From the NCBI GenBank assembly GCA_017860395.1, contig JAGDMC010000009.1:1-15946 (forward strand): a stretch of DNA of 15,946 nt, given 5' to 3'. This document shows, in pieces, positions 1-6,318 of this stretch. The stretch's first letter is position 1, and each line of letters starts with the position of its first letter. Both the position numbers and the translations under genes were made by a program. The DNA is from Bacteroidota bacterium (lineage in GTDB: Bacteria > Bacteroidota > Bacteroidia > Bacteroidales > UBA932). The notes under the pieces are model-generated. The model saw only the letters and a program-made list of their open reading frames with translations. It was not told the DNA's origin and did no database searches.

Positions 1-1
1 G

Positions 2-73
2 CCAATTTACCGGCAAACCGTGACCGGTGTAAAAGAAAATATTTTACAAAACGTAAAGGATTTTTATACATAA
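2..73 (+). CDS. 3' end of an unrecognised rightward gene (partial)
   Basis: Reading from base 2 gives 23 open codons ending at a TAA (71-73): PIYRQTVTGVKENILQNVKDF plus two residues. The composition is protein-like, mixing hydrophobic and charged residues as in an amphipathic C-terminal helix. The gene would converge on the leftward DUF4402 gene, with the intrinsic terminator lying between them. The product cannot be identified from so short a tail. Another frame on the plus strand is also open here, so the reading frame is an inference. Confidence 0.35.
   Translation, partial: PIYRQTVTGVKENILQNVKDFYT
28..48. repeat. TGTAAAA-N7-TTTTACA inverted repeat
   Basis: Perfect 7-bp inverted repeat TGTAAAA / TTTTACA with a 7-nt AT-rich spacer. 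The half-site matches the TGTAAAA core found in the inverted repeats upstream of the DUF4402 gene (617-648). It lies inside the putative 3' end of the left-edge gene, so it may be chance in AT-rich DNA. Confidence 0.35.
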
Positions 74-79
74 TAGTGC

Positions 80-103
80 AAAAAAAAAGCTGCACAAGGC
101 AGC
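80..103 (-). terminator. Rho-independent terminator of the DUF4402 gene
   Basis: On the minus strand this reads GCTGC, a CTTGT loop, GCAGC, then nine T residues. It begins 24 nt after the stop codon of the leftward DUF4402 gene. A GC-rich 5-bp stem with a 5-nt loop and an immediate T tract is the standard intrinsic terminator layout. There is no T tract on the plus-strand side, so it should act mainly on leftward transcripts. Confidence 0.75.
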
Positions 104-126
104 GTAATATATTTGATTCGGACTTT

Positions 127-558
127 CTAATTATATGCAAAAACCACAGAGTATGATCCCTGATATAATCCGGACTCTTTACCCTGAACAGAATTAGTAT
201 TTGCAGAGAGACGGAGTGTCTGGTTGCCTGAAGTGAGCTGGTTTCCGGATTGTGATGTAGGTTCAATTGTAAAGCTACTTCCGTTAATATTGGATAAAGT
301 GGCAGGTTTTACAACAACGTTATATGCTACGCCTGCTCCGGAGTTAACTTTCATTTCGCCAAGACTGACATTGGAATTACTTGAAGAAGCCTTACTGTTA
401 AGGATGTCGAAATTTGTAACGGCAGAAGAAGAAACACTTACCGATTCAATAATCTCTGCAGAAACATGACCAACCGCCATAGTTTGGCCATTCAGATTAA
501 CCGCTGAAAATATGCTTGTTAAAGCTATTAAAAACAGTGTTGTGAAAATGGCTTTCAT
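127..558 (-). CDS. Secreted DUF4402-type protein
   Basis: A 143-residue exported protein. Residues 1 to about 25 form a signal peptide: MKA, a hydrophobic stretch rich in L, I, F and A, then a polar end at NLNGQ. The mature part is Ser/Thr/Asn-rich and beta-strand-like and begins with an alternating region (GHVSAEIIESVSVS) followed by a 'NFDIL' strand. This resembles the DUF4402 family of small secreted beta-sandwich proteins common in Bacteroidota; the assignment is from pattern, not a search. An upstream in-frame ATG at 609 would add 17 residues (FLHIFVLRNAKV) ahead of the signal peptide. I prefer the ATG at 558 because the signal peptide then starts at residue 1 and the candidate promoter lies upstream of it. 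AAAGG sits only 2 nt before this ATG, too close for a typical ribosome binding site. A strong terminator follows the gene. The function is unknown; cell-surface or fimbria-like roles are suggested for relatives. Confidence 0.82.
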   Translation of the reverse strand: MKAIFTTLFLIALTSIFSAVNLNGQTMAVGHVSAEIIESVSVSSSAVTNFDILNSKASSSNSNVSLGEMKVNSGAGVAYNVVVKPATLSNINGSSFTIEPTSQSGNQLTSGNQTLRLSANTNSVQGKESGLYQGSYSVVFAYN

Positions 559-578
559 GACCTTTGCATTTCTTAATA

Positions 579-609
579 CAAAGATGTGTAAAAAAATAAT
601 ACGAAACAA
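579..609 (-). promoter_or_regulatory. Candidate Bacteroidota promoter of the DUF4402 gene
   Basis: On the minus strand TTG (609-607) is followed after 20 nt by CATCTTTG (586-579), one mismatch from the Bacteroidota -7 box TAnnTTTG. The box ends 20 nt before the preferred ATG at 558. Spacing fits the -33/-7 arrangement, but the first base of the -7 box is off consensus. Confidence 0.35.
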
Positions 610-616
610 GAAAAAT

Positions 617-648
617 GTAAAATATTATTTTACTATGTGTAAAATAAT
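617..648. repeat. Overlapping inverted repeats of TGTAAAATA, possible operator
   Basis: GTAAAATA (617-624), TATTTTAC (626-633) and GTAAAATA (639-646) alternate in orientation. They form a palindrome, GTAAAATATTATTTTAC (617-633), and a longer 10-bp perfect inverted repeat, ATTATTTTAC / GTAAAATAAT (624-633 and 639-648), with a 5-nt spacer. The cluster lies just upstream of the candidate promoter of the DUF4402 gene and just after the stop of the nuclease-family gene. It could bind a regulator, or form a weak AT-rich hairpin ending the upstream transcript. No GC-rich stem or clean T tract supports a terminator. Confidence 0.45.
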
Positions 649-662
649 TTAACTCGAAATAA

Positions 663-1709
663 TTAGTACCGGAATACCAGCTCAGAAATAACCGGCCGGT
701 GATCGCTCAAATCAATATTTGGATTTGAATAAGAAACGCTCTTAAACTCCTTTGAATGAAGGATGTAATCTATTCTTAACAATCCGCCCATTCCCCGGAA
801 TGTGCCTCCGAGCCAGGAGCCGGCCTCCCGGAAACCATCTGTAAGATTTTCCCCTTTTATTTTTGAGAATGTATATGAAGTTGGTATATCGTTAAAGTCT
901 CCGCAAACAATTACCGGAATAGTTGTAGTATCTATTATTGCCCTGACAACGTCGGCCTGATGTGCCCGGATTACTGAGTTTCTCTGTAGAAATTCAATTT
1001 TTCGGGATACATCTGAATTGAGATTCTTTATATAGTTTGTGGTTTGAAGATGGTTGTTAATTATTCTTATAACTCTGCTGCTATCTATCTTGATATCAGC
1101 CCATATTAATCCGTTTCCGGTATCTTCAAAATTAATTTTTTTTGCCCGTATTATTGGGTAGCGGCTAAAAATTGCCATTCCAATTTCATCTTTATCCGGC
1201 TCTTTAATATAGTTATAAGGAAGAAAGTCAAACGATCCAATTAGCTCAGCAGAGTTAAGGAAGTATGGCACTTTATACTCCTGAAAACAAATGACACTTA
1301 AATTCCTGGACTTAACAAATTCGGACACCCTGCTAACGGAAGTCTGATCATTAATATATTTAAATTCATGAATGTTATAAGATGCAATATTAACAGATAA
1401 TTTTTTATCTGAAATTAAACCGGACTTATCAGATCTGAACTGAATGTTACTTAATATGGAGTCATAATTAATGCTCAAAGCCAGAAGAGGAATTAAAACG
1501 ACAAAACTCTTACGGACAGACCAGTATATTGTGAGAAACAGAGACGAAAAAATTATTGCAGGCAAAATGAGTCCTATTAGACTTACGTAACTACCGGGTT
1601 CGGGCCGTGAAGGACCAGAAATAGCTGTTGTTATTGATAAAATAAATACTATAAATGAAGCAACAGCCATAAAAAAGTCTGTCAAAAATAGTATCCGGAT
1701 TTTATTCAT
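663..1709 (-). CDS. Membrane-anchored endonuclease/exonuclease/phosphatase family protein
   Basis: 348 residues in two parts. Residues 1-80 hold about three hydrophobic membrane segments (roughly 7-30, 42-62 and 66-82). Residues 104-348 are an EEP-fold metal-dependent phosphoesterase domain. Its signature positions are visible in order: N112 (SYNIHEF), E144 (CFQEYK), N219-H220 (NNHLQ), D271 and N273 (GDFND), D314 (RIDYI) and D336-H337 (SDHRP). These match the metal and catalytic residues of the DNase I / exonuclease III superfamily, so the enzyme looks intact. The catalytic domain should face one side of the inner membrane; a topology claim is not possible here. The substrate could be nucleic acid, phospholipid or inositol phosphate. 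Membrane-tethered versions are common in Bacteroidota and their substrates are largely uncharacterised. It has its own consensus promoter and diverges from the polysaccharide operon, so it is probably not part of that pathway. Confidence 0.9.
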   Translation of the reverse strand: MNKIRILFLTDFFMAVASFIVFILSITTAISGPSRPEPGSYVSLIGLILPAIIFSSLFLTIYWSVRKSFVVLIPLLALSINYDSILSNIQFRSDKSGLISDKKLSVNIASYNIHEFKYINDQTSVSRVSEFVKSRNLSVICFQEYKVPYFLNSAELIGSFDFLPYNYIKEPDKDEIGMAIFSRYPIIRAKKINFEDTGNGLIWADIKIDSSRVIRIINNHLQTTNYIKNLNSDVSRKIEFLQRNSVIRAHQADVVRAIIDTTTIPVIVCGDFNDIPTSYTFSKIKGENLTDGFREAGSWLGGTFRGMGGLLRIDYILHSKEFKSVSYSNPNIDLSDHRPVISELVFRY

Positions 1710-1880
1710 AGTTACATATTATAAGTACAAATTTATCATGGATTATTTAACTGCCAAATTGTTTTTGTATTAGTTCATATTTGAGAACGTAAATATTTTA
1801 ACAGAAACAGGTAATTGTCGACACTTTTTTATATTTTTACACATTAATATTAGAGGGATTGTATAAAATCAAAAGCTACC
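1710..1880. promoter_or_regulatory. Divergent intergenic region upstream of the polysaccharide operon
   Basis: 171 nt separating the leftward nuclease-family gene from the rightward operon. It holds the leftward promoter at 1728-1758 and a TTTTACACAT element at 1835-1844, 36 nt before the GTG start at 1881. The rightward promoter must lie here, but I find no well-spaced consensus. CATATTTG (1776-1783) is a near-match -7 box without a correctly spaced TTG. No ops/JUMPstart-like element is visible. Confidence 0.4.
1728..1758 (-). promoter_or_regulatory. Consensus Bacteroidota promoter of the nuclease-family gene
   Basis: On the minus strand TTTG (1758-1755), 19 nt, then TAAATTTG (1735-1728) match the primary sigma-factor promoter of Bacteroidota (TTTG, 19-21 nt, TAnnTTTG) with no mismatch. 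The -7 box ends 18 nt before the ATG at 1709, giving a short leader. This is the strongest taxonomic clue in the non-coding DNA. Confidence 0.78.
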
Positions 1881-2246
1881 GTGAAAAAGAAAGTACTAAT
1901 TGTAGATGACAAGCAGACAATTGCCAAAATAATTCAAGTCTATATTTCAGATATGTTTGAATGCATTTACTTTGATGACCCGATTAAATCTATTGCCTGG
2001 CTGCAGGAAGGTAACCTTCCGGACTTAATTATTTCTGATATTAATATGCCAAATATGAGTGGGGTTGAATTCCTGGATTACATAAAAAAGAACGAACTTT
2101 TCAAAGCCATTCCATTTGTAATTCTCTCCGGAGAGGATAGTACTACTCAAAAAATTGAACTTTTAGAAAAGGGTGCAGATGATTATATATCGAAACCGTT
2201 TAATCCAATGGAGTTGAAAGTACGCCTAAAAAAAATTATTGAGTGA
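1881..2246 (+). CDS. Single-domain response regulator (receiver only)
   Basis: 121 residues forming one complete CheY-like receiver domain and nothing else. The acidic pocket is D9-D10, the phosphoacceptor is D53 (LIISDINMP), the switch residue is S83 (ILSGED) and the conserved lysine is K105 (SKPF). All needed residues are present, so it should be phosphorylatable. With no DNA-binding or enzyme output domain, it must act by protein contact. It starts with GTG (1881) with no clear ribosome binding site, and its stop overlaps the GTG of the next gene by 4 nt (GTGA), so the two are translationally coupled. The next protein begins with a receiver-like domain lacking the phosphoacceptor, which makes a direct regulatory contact plausible (inference). 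No histidine kinase is in the window, so the phosphodonor is encoded elsewhere. Confidence 0.93.
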   Translation: MKKKVLIVDDKQTIAKIIQVYISDMFECIYFDDPIKSIAWLQEGNLPDLIISDINMPNMSGVEFLDYIKKNELFKAIPFVILSGEDSTTQKIELLEKGADDYISKPFNPMELKVRLKKIIE

Positions 2247-3424
2247 TAGTATTCGTCATATACGTCGGAGAAAATGAGATGTATATATCTCATTTCAGCA
2301 GGCTTTTAAATGGCGAGCTTGAAGTTTCAAACGACCTGTCCATGCTTTCAGAGATTTTCAGAAAGAACTTAAATTCACTACCGGTTATGGTCCTTTTTGA
2401 AAAATCTAAAATGGAGCACGATATTCAAAAAATAAAATTTATTAAACAGGAATTGCCACTTGCATACATTGTGCTTGTAACACCGGGGATAGGGAAAAAT
2501 GAAATACCGCATTATCAGGCCGCCGGATTAAAAGATACAATTTCTCCAAACGTAAGTGAAACGAGGCTAAAGAACGGGCTGGAATTTATTGCAAAAAATC
2601 AGATGCTTATTGCTGACTCAACACACGAGCATCTTCCTTTGGGGACATATGAGATTCCGATATGGAAAAGAAGTTTTGACATTTTGTTTTCACTTGCGGC
2701 GATTGTTATTCTTTCCCCTATACTTATTGTTGTTGCCGCAATGATTAGAATTGAGAGCCCCGGGCCTGTTATATATAAATCGAAAAGAGTCGGAAGCAAT
2801 TATGAAATTTTTGATTTTTATAAATTCCGCTCAATGTATAAAGATGCAGACAAGCGACTCAAAGAATTTTTAAGCCTCAATCAGTACAAAGAACTGGACC
2901 CTTTATTTTATGACTATTCAGATGAGATTACTCATATTCCTGTTGTAGAATCATCTCTTGCAGACAACTCCTTTGTGTCGGACAACTCATTTGTTTCCGA
3001 TGACGAAGTAATATCGGAGAAAGAATTTCTTAGGGAAAAAGGTAACAGGCAGAGAAATAATTTTATTAAATATGAGAATGACCCCCGCATTACAAAAATG
3101 GGGAAGTTTATAAGAAAATACAGTATAGATGAAGTTCCCCAGTTAATTAACATTCTGATGGGGGATATGTCTATTGTAGGCAACAGACCTTTGCCTCTTT
3201 ATGAAGCAGAACAACTAACTTCGGACCAATATATCGATAGGTTTTTGGGACCTGCAGGGTTAACAGGATTATGGCAAGTGGAGAAGAGGGGAGATTCAGG
3301 TAAACTATCGCCCGAAGAACGAAAACAGCTTGATATATACTATGCTAAAAATTATTCTTTTTGGATGGATGTAAAAATAGTTTTCAGGACTTTTACGGCA
3401 TTTATTCAGAAAGAGAATGTATAA
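2243..3424 (+). CDS. Polyprenyl-phosphate sugar phosphotransferase with pseudo-receiver N-terminus
   Basis: A 393-residue monotopic phosphoglycosyl transferase (WcaJ/PglC type) that transfers a sugar-1-phosphate from a nucleotide sugar to undecaprenyl phosphate, starting the repeat unit. Residues 1-118 resemble a receiver fold (strand IVFVIYVGENEM, then VMVLFEKSK, YIVLVTPG and AGLKDTISPN), but phosphoacceptor Asp is replaced at the LFE position and the conserved Lys is missing. Residues 141-170 form the membrane hairpin, followed by ESPGP (171-175) and FYKFRSM (192-198). The catalytic Asp-Glu pair is D296-E297 (SIDEVPQL), with GDMSIVGNRP (307-316) and GLTGLWQVEKRG (339-350) after it. Between RSM and the conserved ENDPR (278-282) lies an acidic insert of about 80 residues containing a duplicated DNSFVS. 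The GTG start at 2243 overlaps the regulator's stop; an ATG at 2279 is possible but would cut the first receiver-like strand. The sugar is unknown. Confidence 0.92.
   Translation: MIVFVIYVGENEMYISHFSRLLNGELEVSNDLSMLSEIFRKNLNSLPVMVLFEKSKMEHDIQKIKFIKQELPLAYIVLVTPGIGKNEIPHYQAAGLKDTISPNVSETRLKNGLEFIAKNQMLIADSTHEHLPLGTYEIPIWKRSFDILFSLAAIVILSPILIVVAAMIRIESPGPVIYKSKRVGSNYEIFDFYKFRSMYKDADKRLKEFLSLNQYKELDPLFYDYSDEITHIPVVESSLADNSFVSDNSFVSDDEVISEKEFLREKGNRQRNNFIKYENDPRITKMGKFIRKYSIDEVPQLINILMGDMSIVGNRPLPLYEAEQLTSDQYIDRFLGPAGLTGLWQVEKRGDSGKLSPEERKQLDIYYAKNYSFWMDVKIVFRTFTAFIQKENV
2963..2998 (+). repeat. In-frame tandem duplication encoding DNSFVS twice
   Basis: Two adjacent 18-nt units (2963-2980 and 2981-2998) encode DNSFVS-DNSFVS within the insert of the sugar phosphotransferase. 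They differ at three third-codon positions, so the duplication is not brand new or has been kept under protein-level selection. Being a multiple of three, copy-number change would leave the frame intact. Confidence 0.75.
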
Positions 3425-3435
3425 TTAGATAAATT

Positions 3436-4155
3436 ATGAAACGATATTTCATATTGCTAATATTATTTTTCGCTTTTGGAGGAAACCTGTCTGCTCAGGT
3501 ATCGGCCAGAGAAATGGTAGAATTAAGACTACCCCCTTTAGACACTTTGTTTAAAGGAGCAATGAATAGTTCAATGGTCCAGTTTTATAATTTACGGATG
3601 GAGGGCCAGGAGCTTGCTCTTAAAACAGAAAAAAAGAAATGGCTTGAATATTTTAGCCTTTTCGGGTCTTATCAATATGGCATAATGGGAGTTAACTCAT
3701 ACACAAACTTGGGAACCGACTATCCGTTGATATATCAGAATTCGGGAGCAAGCCAAATATGGTATAATGCCGGTGCTTCAATAGCGATACCTCTTGATAG
3801 GATATTTGACCGCGGAAACAGAATCAAAATGCAGCAGTTAAAGATTCAGGAGACGCTCAAAGAGAGAGAAATGTGGTATGACGACCAAAGACAAAAAATT
3901 ACGGAGTTGTATTATAGAGCACAGGAAATGCTTAACACTCTTAAATATGTAATTGAACAGTGCTCAATGGCAGATGCTCAGTTGGAAACAGCTCAAAGAG
4001 ACTATATTATGGGGAAATTAAATGCTCAGGAACTAAATTCTGCTAAAGGGACTCAGGTTCAGTCTTATATTCAAATGGAAAAAGTTTTGTCGGAACTTAA
4101 TAAATCACTGAAGGGCTTGGAAATAGTATCTAAAATTAAAATTCTGAACAAATAA
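3436..4155 (+). CDS. Half-length TolC-like outer-membrane protein
   Basis: 239 residues starting with a signal peptide (MKRYF, hydrophobic core, likely cleavage near NLSAQ at 18-22). The mature protein has one outer-membrane-efflux-protein unit: a long helix (about 34-68), two amphipathic strands (about 70-85 and 112-125, the second with WYNAGASIAIPLDR), then a long coiled-coil-like helical region (about 128-235) rich in Q, E, K and L. TolC-family exporters usually have two such units and 400-500 residues, so this is half-length. The stop is followed at once by the ATG of the co-polymerase, with no spacer. In this operon position a Wza-like outer-membrane exporter would be expected; no such protein is encoded in the window. 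I infer that this protein is the outer-membrane exit or periplasmic bridge. Whether it multimerises to make a full barrel is not shown. Confidence 0.82.
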   Translation: MKRYFILLILFFAFGGNLSAQVSAREMVELRLPPLDTLFKGAMNSSMVQFYNLRMEGQELALKTEKKKWLEYFSLFGSYQYGIMGVNSYTNLGTDYPLIYQNSGASQIWYNAGASIAIPLDRIFDRGNRIKMQQLKIQETLKEREMWYDDQRQKITELYYRAQEMLNTLKYVIEQCSMADAQLETAQRDYIMGKLNAQELNSAKGTQVQSYIQMEKVLSELNKSLKGLEIVSKIKILNK

Positions 4156-6309
4156 ATGGATATTCTGTCTCAAATAGTCAAGTTGTTATACAGAAATAAG
4201 TACTGGTTGGTTATTCTGCCCATACTTGCTACAATTTTTGCAATATTCCAGACAAAAAATTTGACTCGGGTATATGAGGTAAACACTACTATTTATACAG
4301 GAATTGCATCTGGTTTTACAATCGAATCGGGATTGGAGAGCGGAAGGGTGGACTGGAGCACAGTGAATAACGGGATGGACAATCTCATAAGTATAATAAA
4401 GTCTAAGAGTACGTTAAGAAACGTATCATTAAGACTTTACGTACAGCACATGATATACGGTGACTCATTAAAGGACAATAATTATATTCAGGCAAATAAT
4501 TTCAGGAATCTTGTAAGAATCACGCCTAAGGAGGTTAGAGCGCTTATTGACAAATCTTCTGAAGAAAAAACAATCCAGAACCTTAATGAATATGAGAAAG
4601 CGACTCCTACAAATTTTGTGTATGGTCTCTTCAATTGGAATCACCCCCACTATAGCTATACTGCACTTAGCAACATAGAAGTGAGCCGTCTCTATAACAG
4701 CGACATGCTGGAGATTAAATATGCTTCAAATGACCCTGGTGTTGCATATAATACACTTGTAATTCTCAATGATGAATTTCCGAAGCAATACAGGCTTCTT
4801 AGATTTGGAGAAACAAATGATGTCGTAGAATATTTTAGAAATGAACTGGCAAGGCTCACTTCAAAATTAAGATATTCAGAAGATTCCCTTACTCAATATT
4901 CTATCGACAAAAAAGTCATTAATTACAGTGAACAAACCAAGCAGGTAACAGCTCTTTCGAAGGACTATGAGATAATGTATTATCAGATATTACTCAAGTA
5001 TACAAGCTCAACCACGATGGTTGCCGAGTTGGAAAAAAGGATTTCTGAACAAGCAAAATCTATTGAAAAGAATGGCATTTTTCTTAAAAAACTGGATGAG
5101 ATATCTCAAATGAGTACACAGATTGTAAGACTCGAAGCATTCCAGAAAGACTCTTCGGCAACTTATAACAATACATTAAAAGCATATAAGGATAAACTCA
5201 GGTTGGCGGAAAATGATATAAAAGCATATTCATCTGCCATTTACGATCAAAAATATACTAAAGAGGGTGTCGCTTCAAGTTCTTTTGTAGATGAGTGGAT
5301 TGCCGAACTTATAGAACGGGAAAAATCGACGGCAGAACTCAAGGTAATGGAAGAAATCCGAAAGAGCCTTGACCAGCAATATGTTTATTACTCTCCTATC
5401 GGATCTACTCTTAAGAGAATTGAACGTAATATCAGTTTTACGGAACAATCATATCTGAGCGTCTTACAGAGTTTAAATACGGCATTGTTAAGACAGAAGA
5501 CTCTGCAGATGAACTCTGCTAACCTCAAGCCTATAAATCAACCGCTTTTTCCTGTTGCTCCTATGCCTACAGCGAGAAAAATGATTGTTTTGGCAACACT
5601 TATAGGTACTTTCGTATTTATCCTCTCATTCCTTATCCTTCTTGAAATATTTGACAAGACAGTAAGAGATAAACAAAGAGCAGAAAGATTGATACCGGCC
5701 AAAGTTCTCGGGGCATTCCCAAGGAAAAACAGATTCAGATACAGGTCATACAGGAAGGAATACGAAAGGATTGCTACAAATTATATGGCAAATTCAATAA
5801 TTCCGTATTTGAATCCTAAAGAAAAACCGGATATAATTAACTTTATAAGCACCGATGACGGTACCGGAAAATCGAAGTTAATAGAACACCTGAGCAATTA
5901 TTGGAGCGAAAGAGGGCTCATTGTGAGAGTAATGTCCTGGCATGATGATAATTTCGGAGATTCCAGAGATTTCCTTCTTTCAAATAATCTATATGACTTT
6001 TTTGATTACGATAATGAGGATATAATCCTGGTTGAACACCGTTCGATATTAAAATCGGCAATACCTGCCGGACTTCTTAAAGAAGCATCATTGAATCTGG
6101 TTGTTGTGAGAGCAGATAAAGTTTGGCGGGATATAGATAAAATTGCGTTTGACAGGCTAAAAATTCAGGCTCATAATACTCCGGTTTTGCTTTACCTTAA
6201 CCAAGCATCCAGAGATGTTACTGAAAGTTTCCTTGGACTAATGCCTCCTTATTCAAAACTGAGGACATTCGTTTATAAAATGATTCAATTTGGCTTAACA
6301 TCAAAGTAA
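4156..6309 (+). CDS. Wzc/GumC-like polysaccharide co-polymerase with degenerate ATPase domain
   Basis: A 717-residue inner-membrane chain-length and export protein. Membrane segment 1 is at about 15-32. A large periplasmic part (about 33-475), mostly coiled coil between 220 and 450, follows. A PxxP-type motif (FPVAPMPTA, about 465-473) precedes membrane segment 2 at 476-499, as in Wzz-family proteins. The C-terminal cytoplasmic part (about 500-717) is tyrosine-kinase-like in layout: a P-loop-like sequence DDGTGKSKL (567-575) keeps G571-K572-S573. The Walker A' site, normally DxD, reads VRVMSWHDD (590-598), the Walker B-like strand ends in ILVEH (624-628) with Glu instead of Asp, and there is no C-terminal tyrosine cluster. 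It probably oligomerises and sets chain length but may not be an active kinase. It abuts the TolC-like gene, consistent with a joint trans-envelope complex. Confidence 0.9.
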   Translation: MDILSQIVKLLYRNKYWLVILPILATIFAIFQTKNLTRVYEVNTTIYTGIASGFTIESGLESGRVDWSTVNNGMDNLISIIKSKSTLRNVSLRLYVQHMIYGDSLKDNNYIQANNFRNLVRITPKEVRALIDKSSEEKTIQNLNEYEKATPTNFVYGLFNWNHPHYSYTALSNIEVSRLYNSDMLEIKYASNDPGVAYNTLVILNDEFPKQYRLLRFGETNDVVEYFRNELARLTSKLRYSEDSLTQYSIDKKVINYSEQTKQVTALSKDYEIMYYQILLKYTSSTTMVAELEKRISEQAKSIEKNGIFLKKLDEISQMSTQIVRLEAFQKDSSATYNNTLKAYKDKLRLAENDIKAYSSAIYDQKYTKEGVASSSFVDEWIAELIEREKSTAELKVMEEIRKSLDQQYVYYSPIGSTLKRIERNISFTEQSYLSVLQSLNTALLRQKTLQMNSANLKPINQPLFPVAPMPTARKMIVLATLIGTFVFILSFLILLEIFDKTVRDKQRAERLIPAKVLGAFPRKNRFRYRSYRKEYERIATNYMANSIIPYLNPKEKPDIINFISTDDGTGKSKLIEHLSNYWSERGLIVRVMSWHDDNFGDSRDFLLSNNLYDFFDYDNEDIILVEHRSILKSAIPAGLLKEASLNLVVVRADKVWRDIDKIAFDRLKIQAHNTPVLLYLNQASRDVTESFLGLMPPYSKLRTFVYKMIQFGLTSK

Positions 6310-6314
6310 AGGAG
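6308..6314 (+). promoter_or_regulatory. Shine-Dalgarno sequence AAAGGAG deciding a GTG start
   Basis: AAAGGAG overlaps the stop codon of the co-polymerase and sits 4 nt before the GTG at 6319. It is the clearest ribosome binding site in the operon, where most genes have AT-rich upstream regions without one, and it supports the GTG as the start of the polymerase-like gene. Confidence 0.6.
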
Positions 6315-6318
6315 TTCT

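Noticed and set aside
1..71. Leftward open frame from ATG at 71 (MYKNPLRFVKYF...)
   Set aside because: It would begin directly after the terminator T tract with no ribosome binding site or promoter, and is too short to judge. The opposite-strand 3' end is more natural but also uncertain.
76..95. GTGCA / TGCAC inverted repeat with an A-rich loop as a plus-strand terminator
   Set aside because: The same bases form a better, GC-rich hairpin (89-103) followed by nine T residues on the minus strand. The plus-strand version has no T tract after it.
224..469. 81-codon plus-strand frame opposite the DUF4402 gene
   Set aside because: It is antisense to a gene with a signal peptide, promoter-like element and terminator, and shows no independent coding features.
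1776..1783. CATATTTG as the -7 box of the polysaccharide operon
   Set aside because: It is one mismatch from TAnnTTTG, but the nearest upstream TTG is only 14 nt away and no TTG lies at 19-21 nt, so the promoter pair is not supported.
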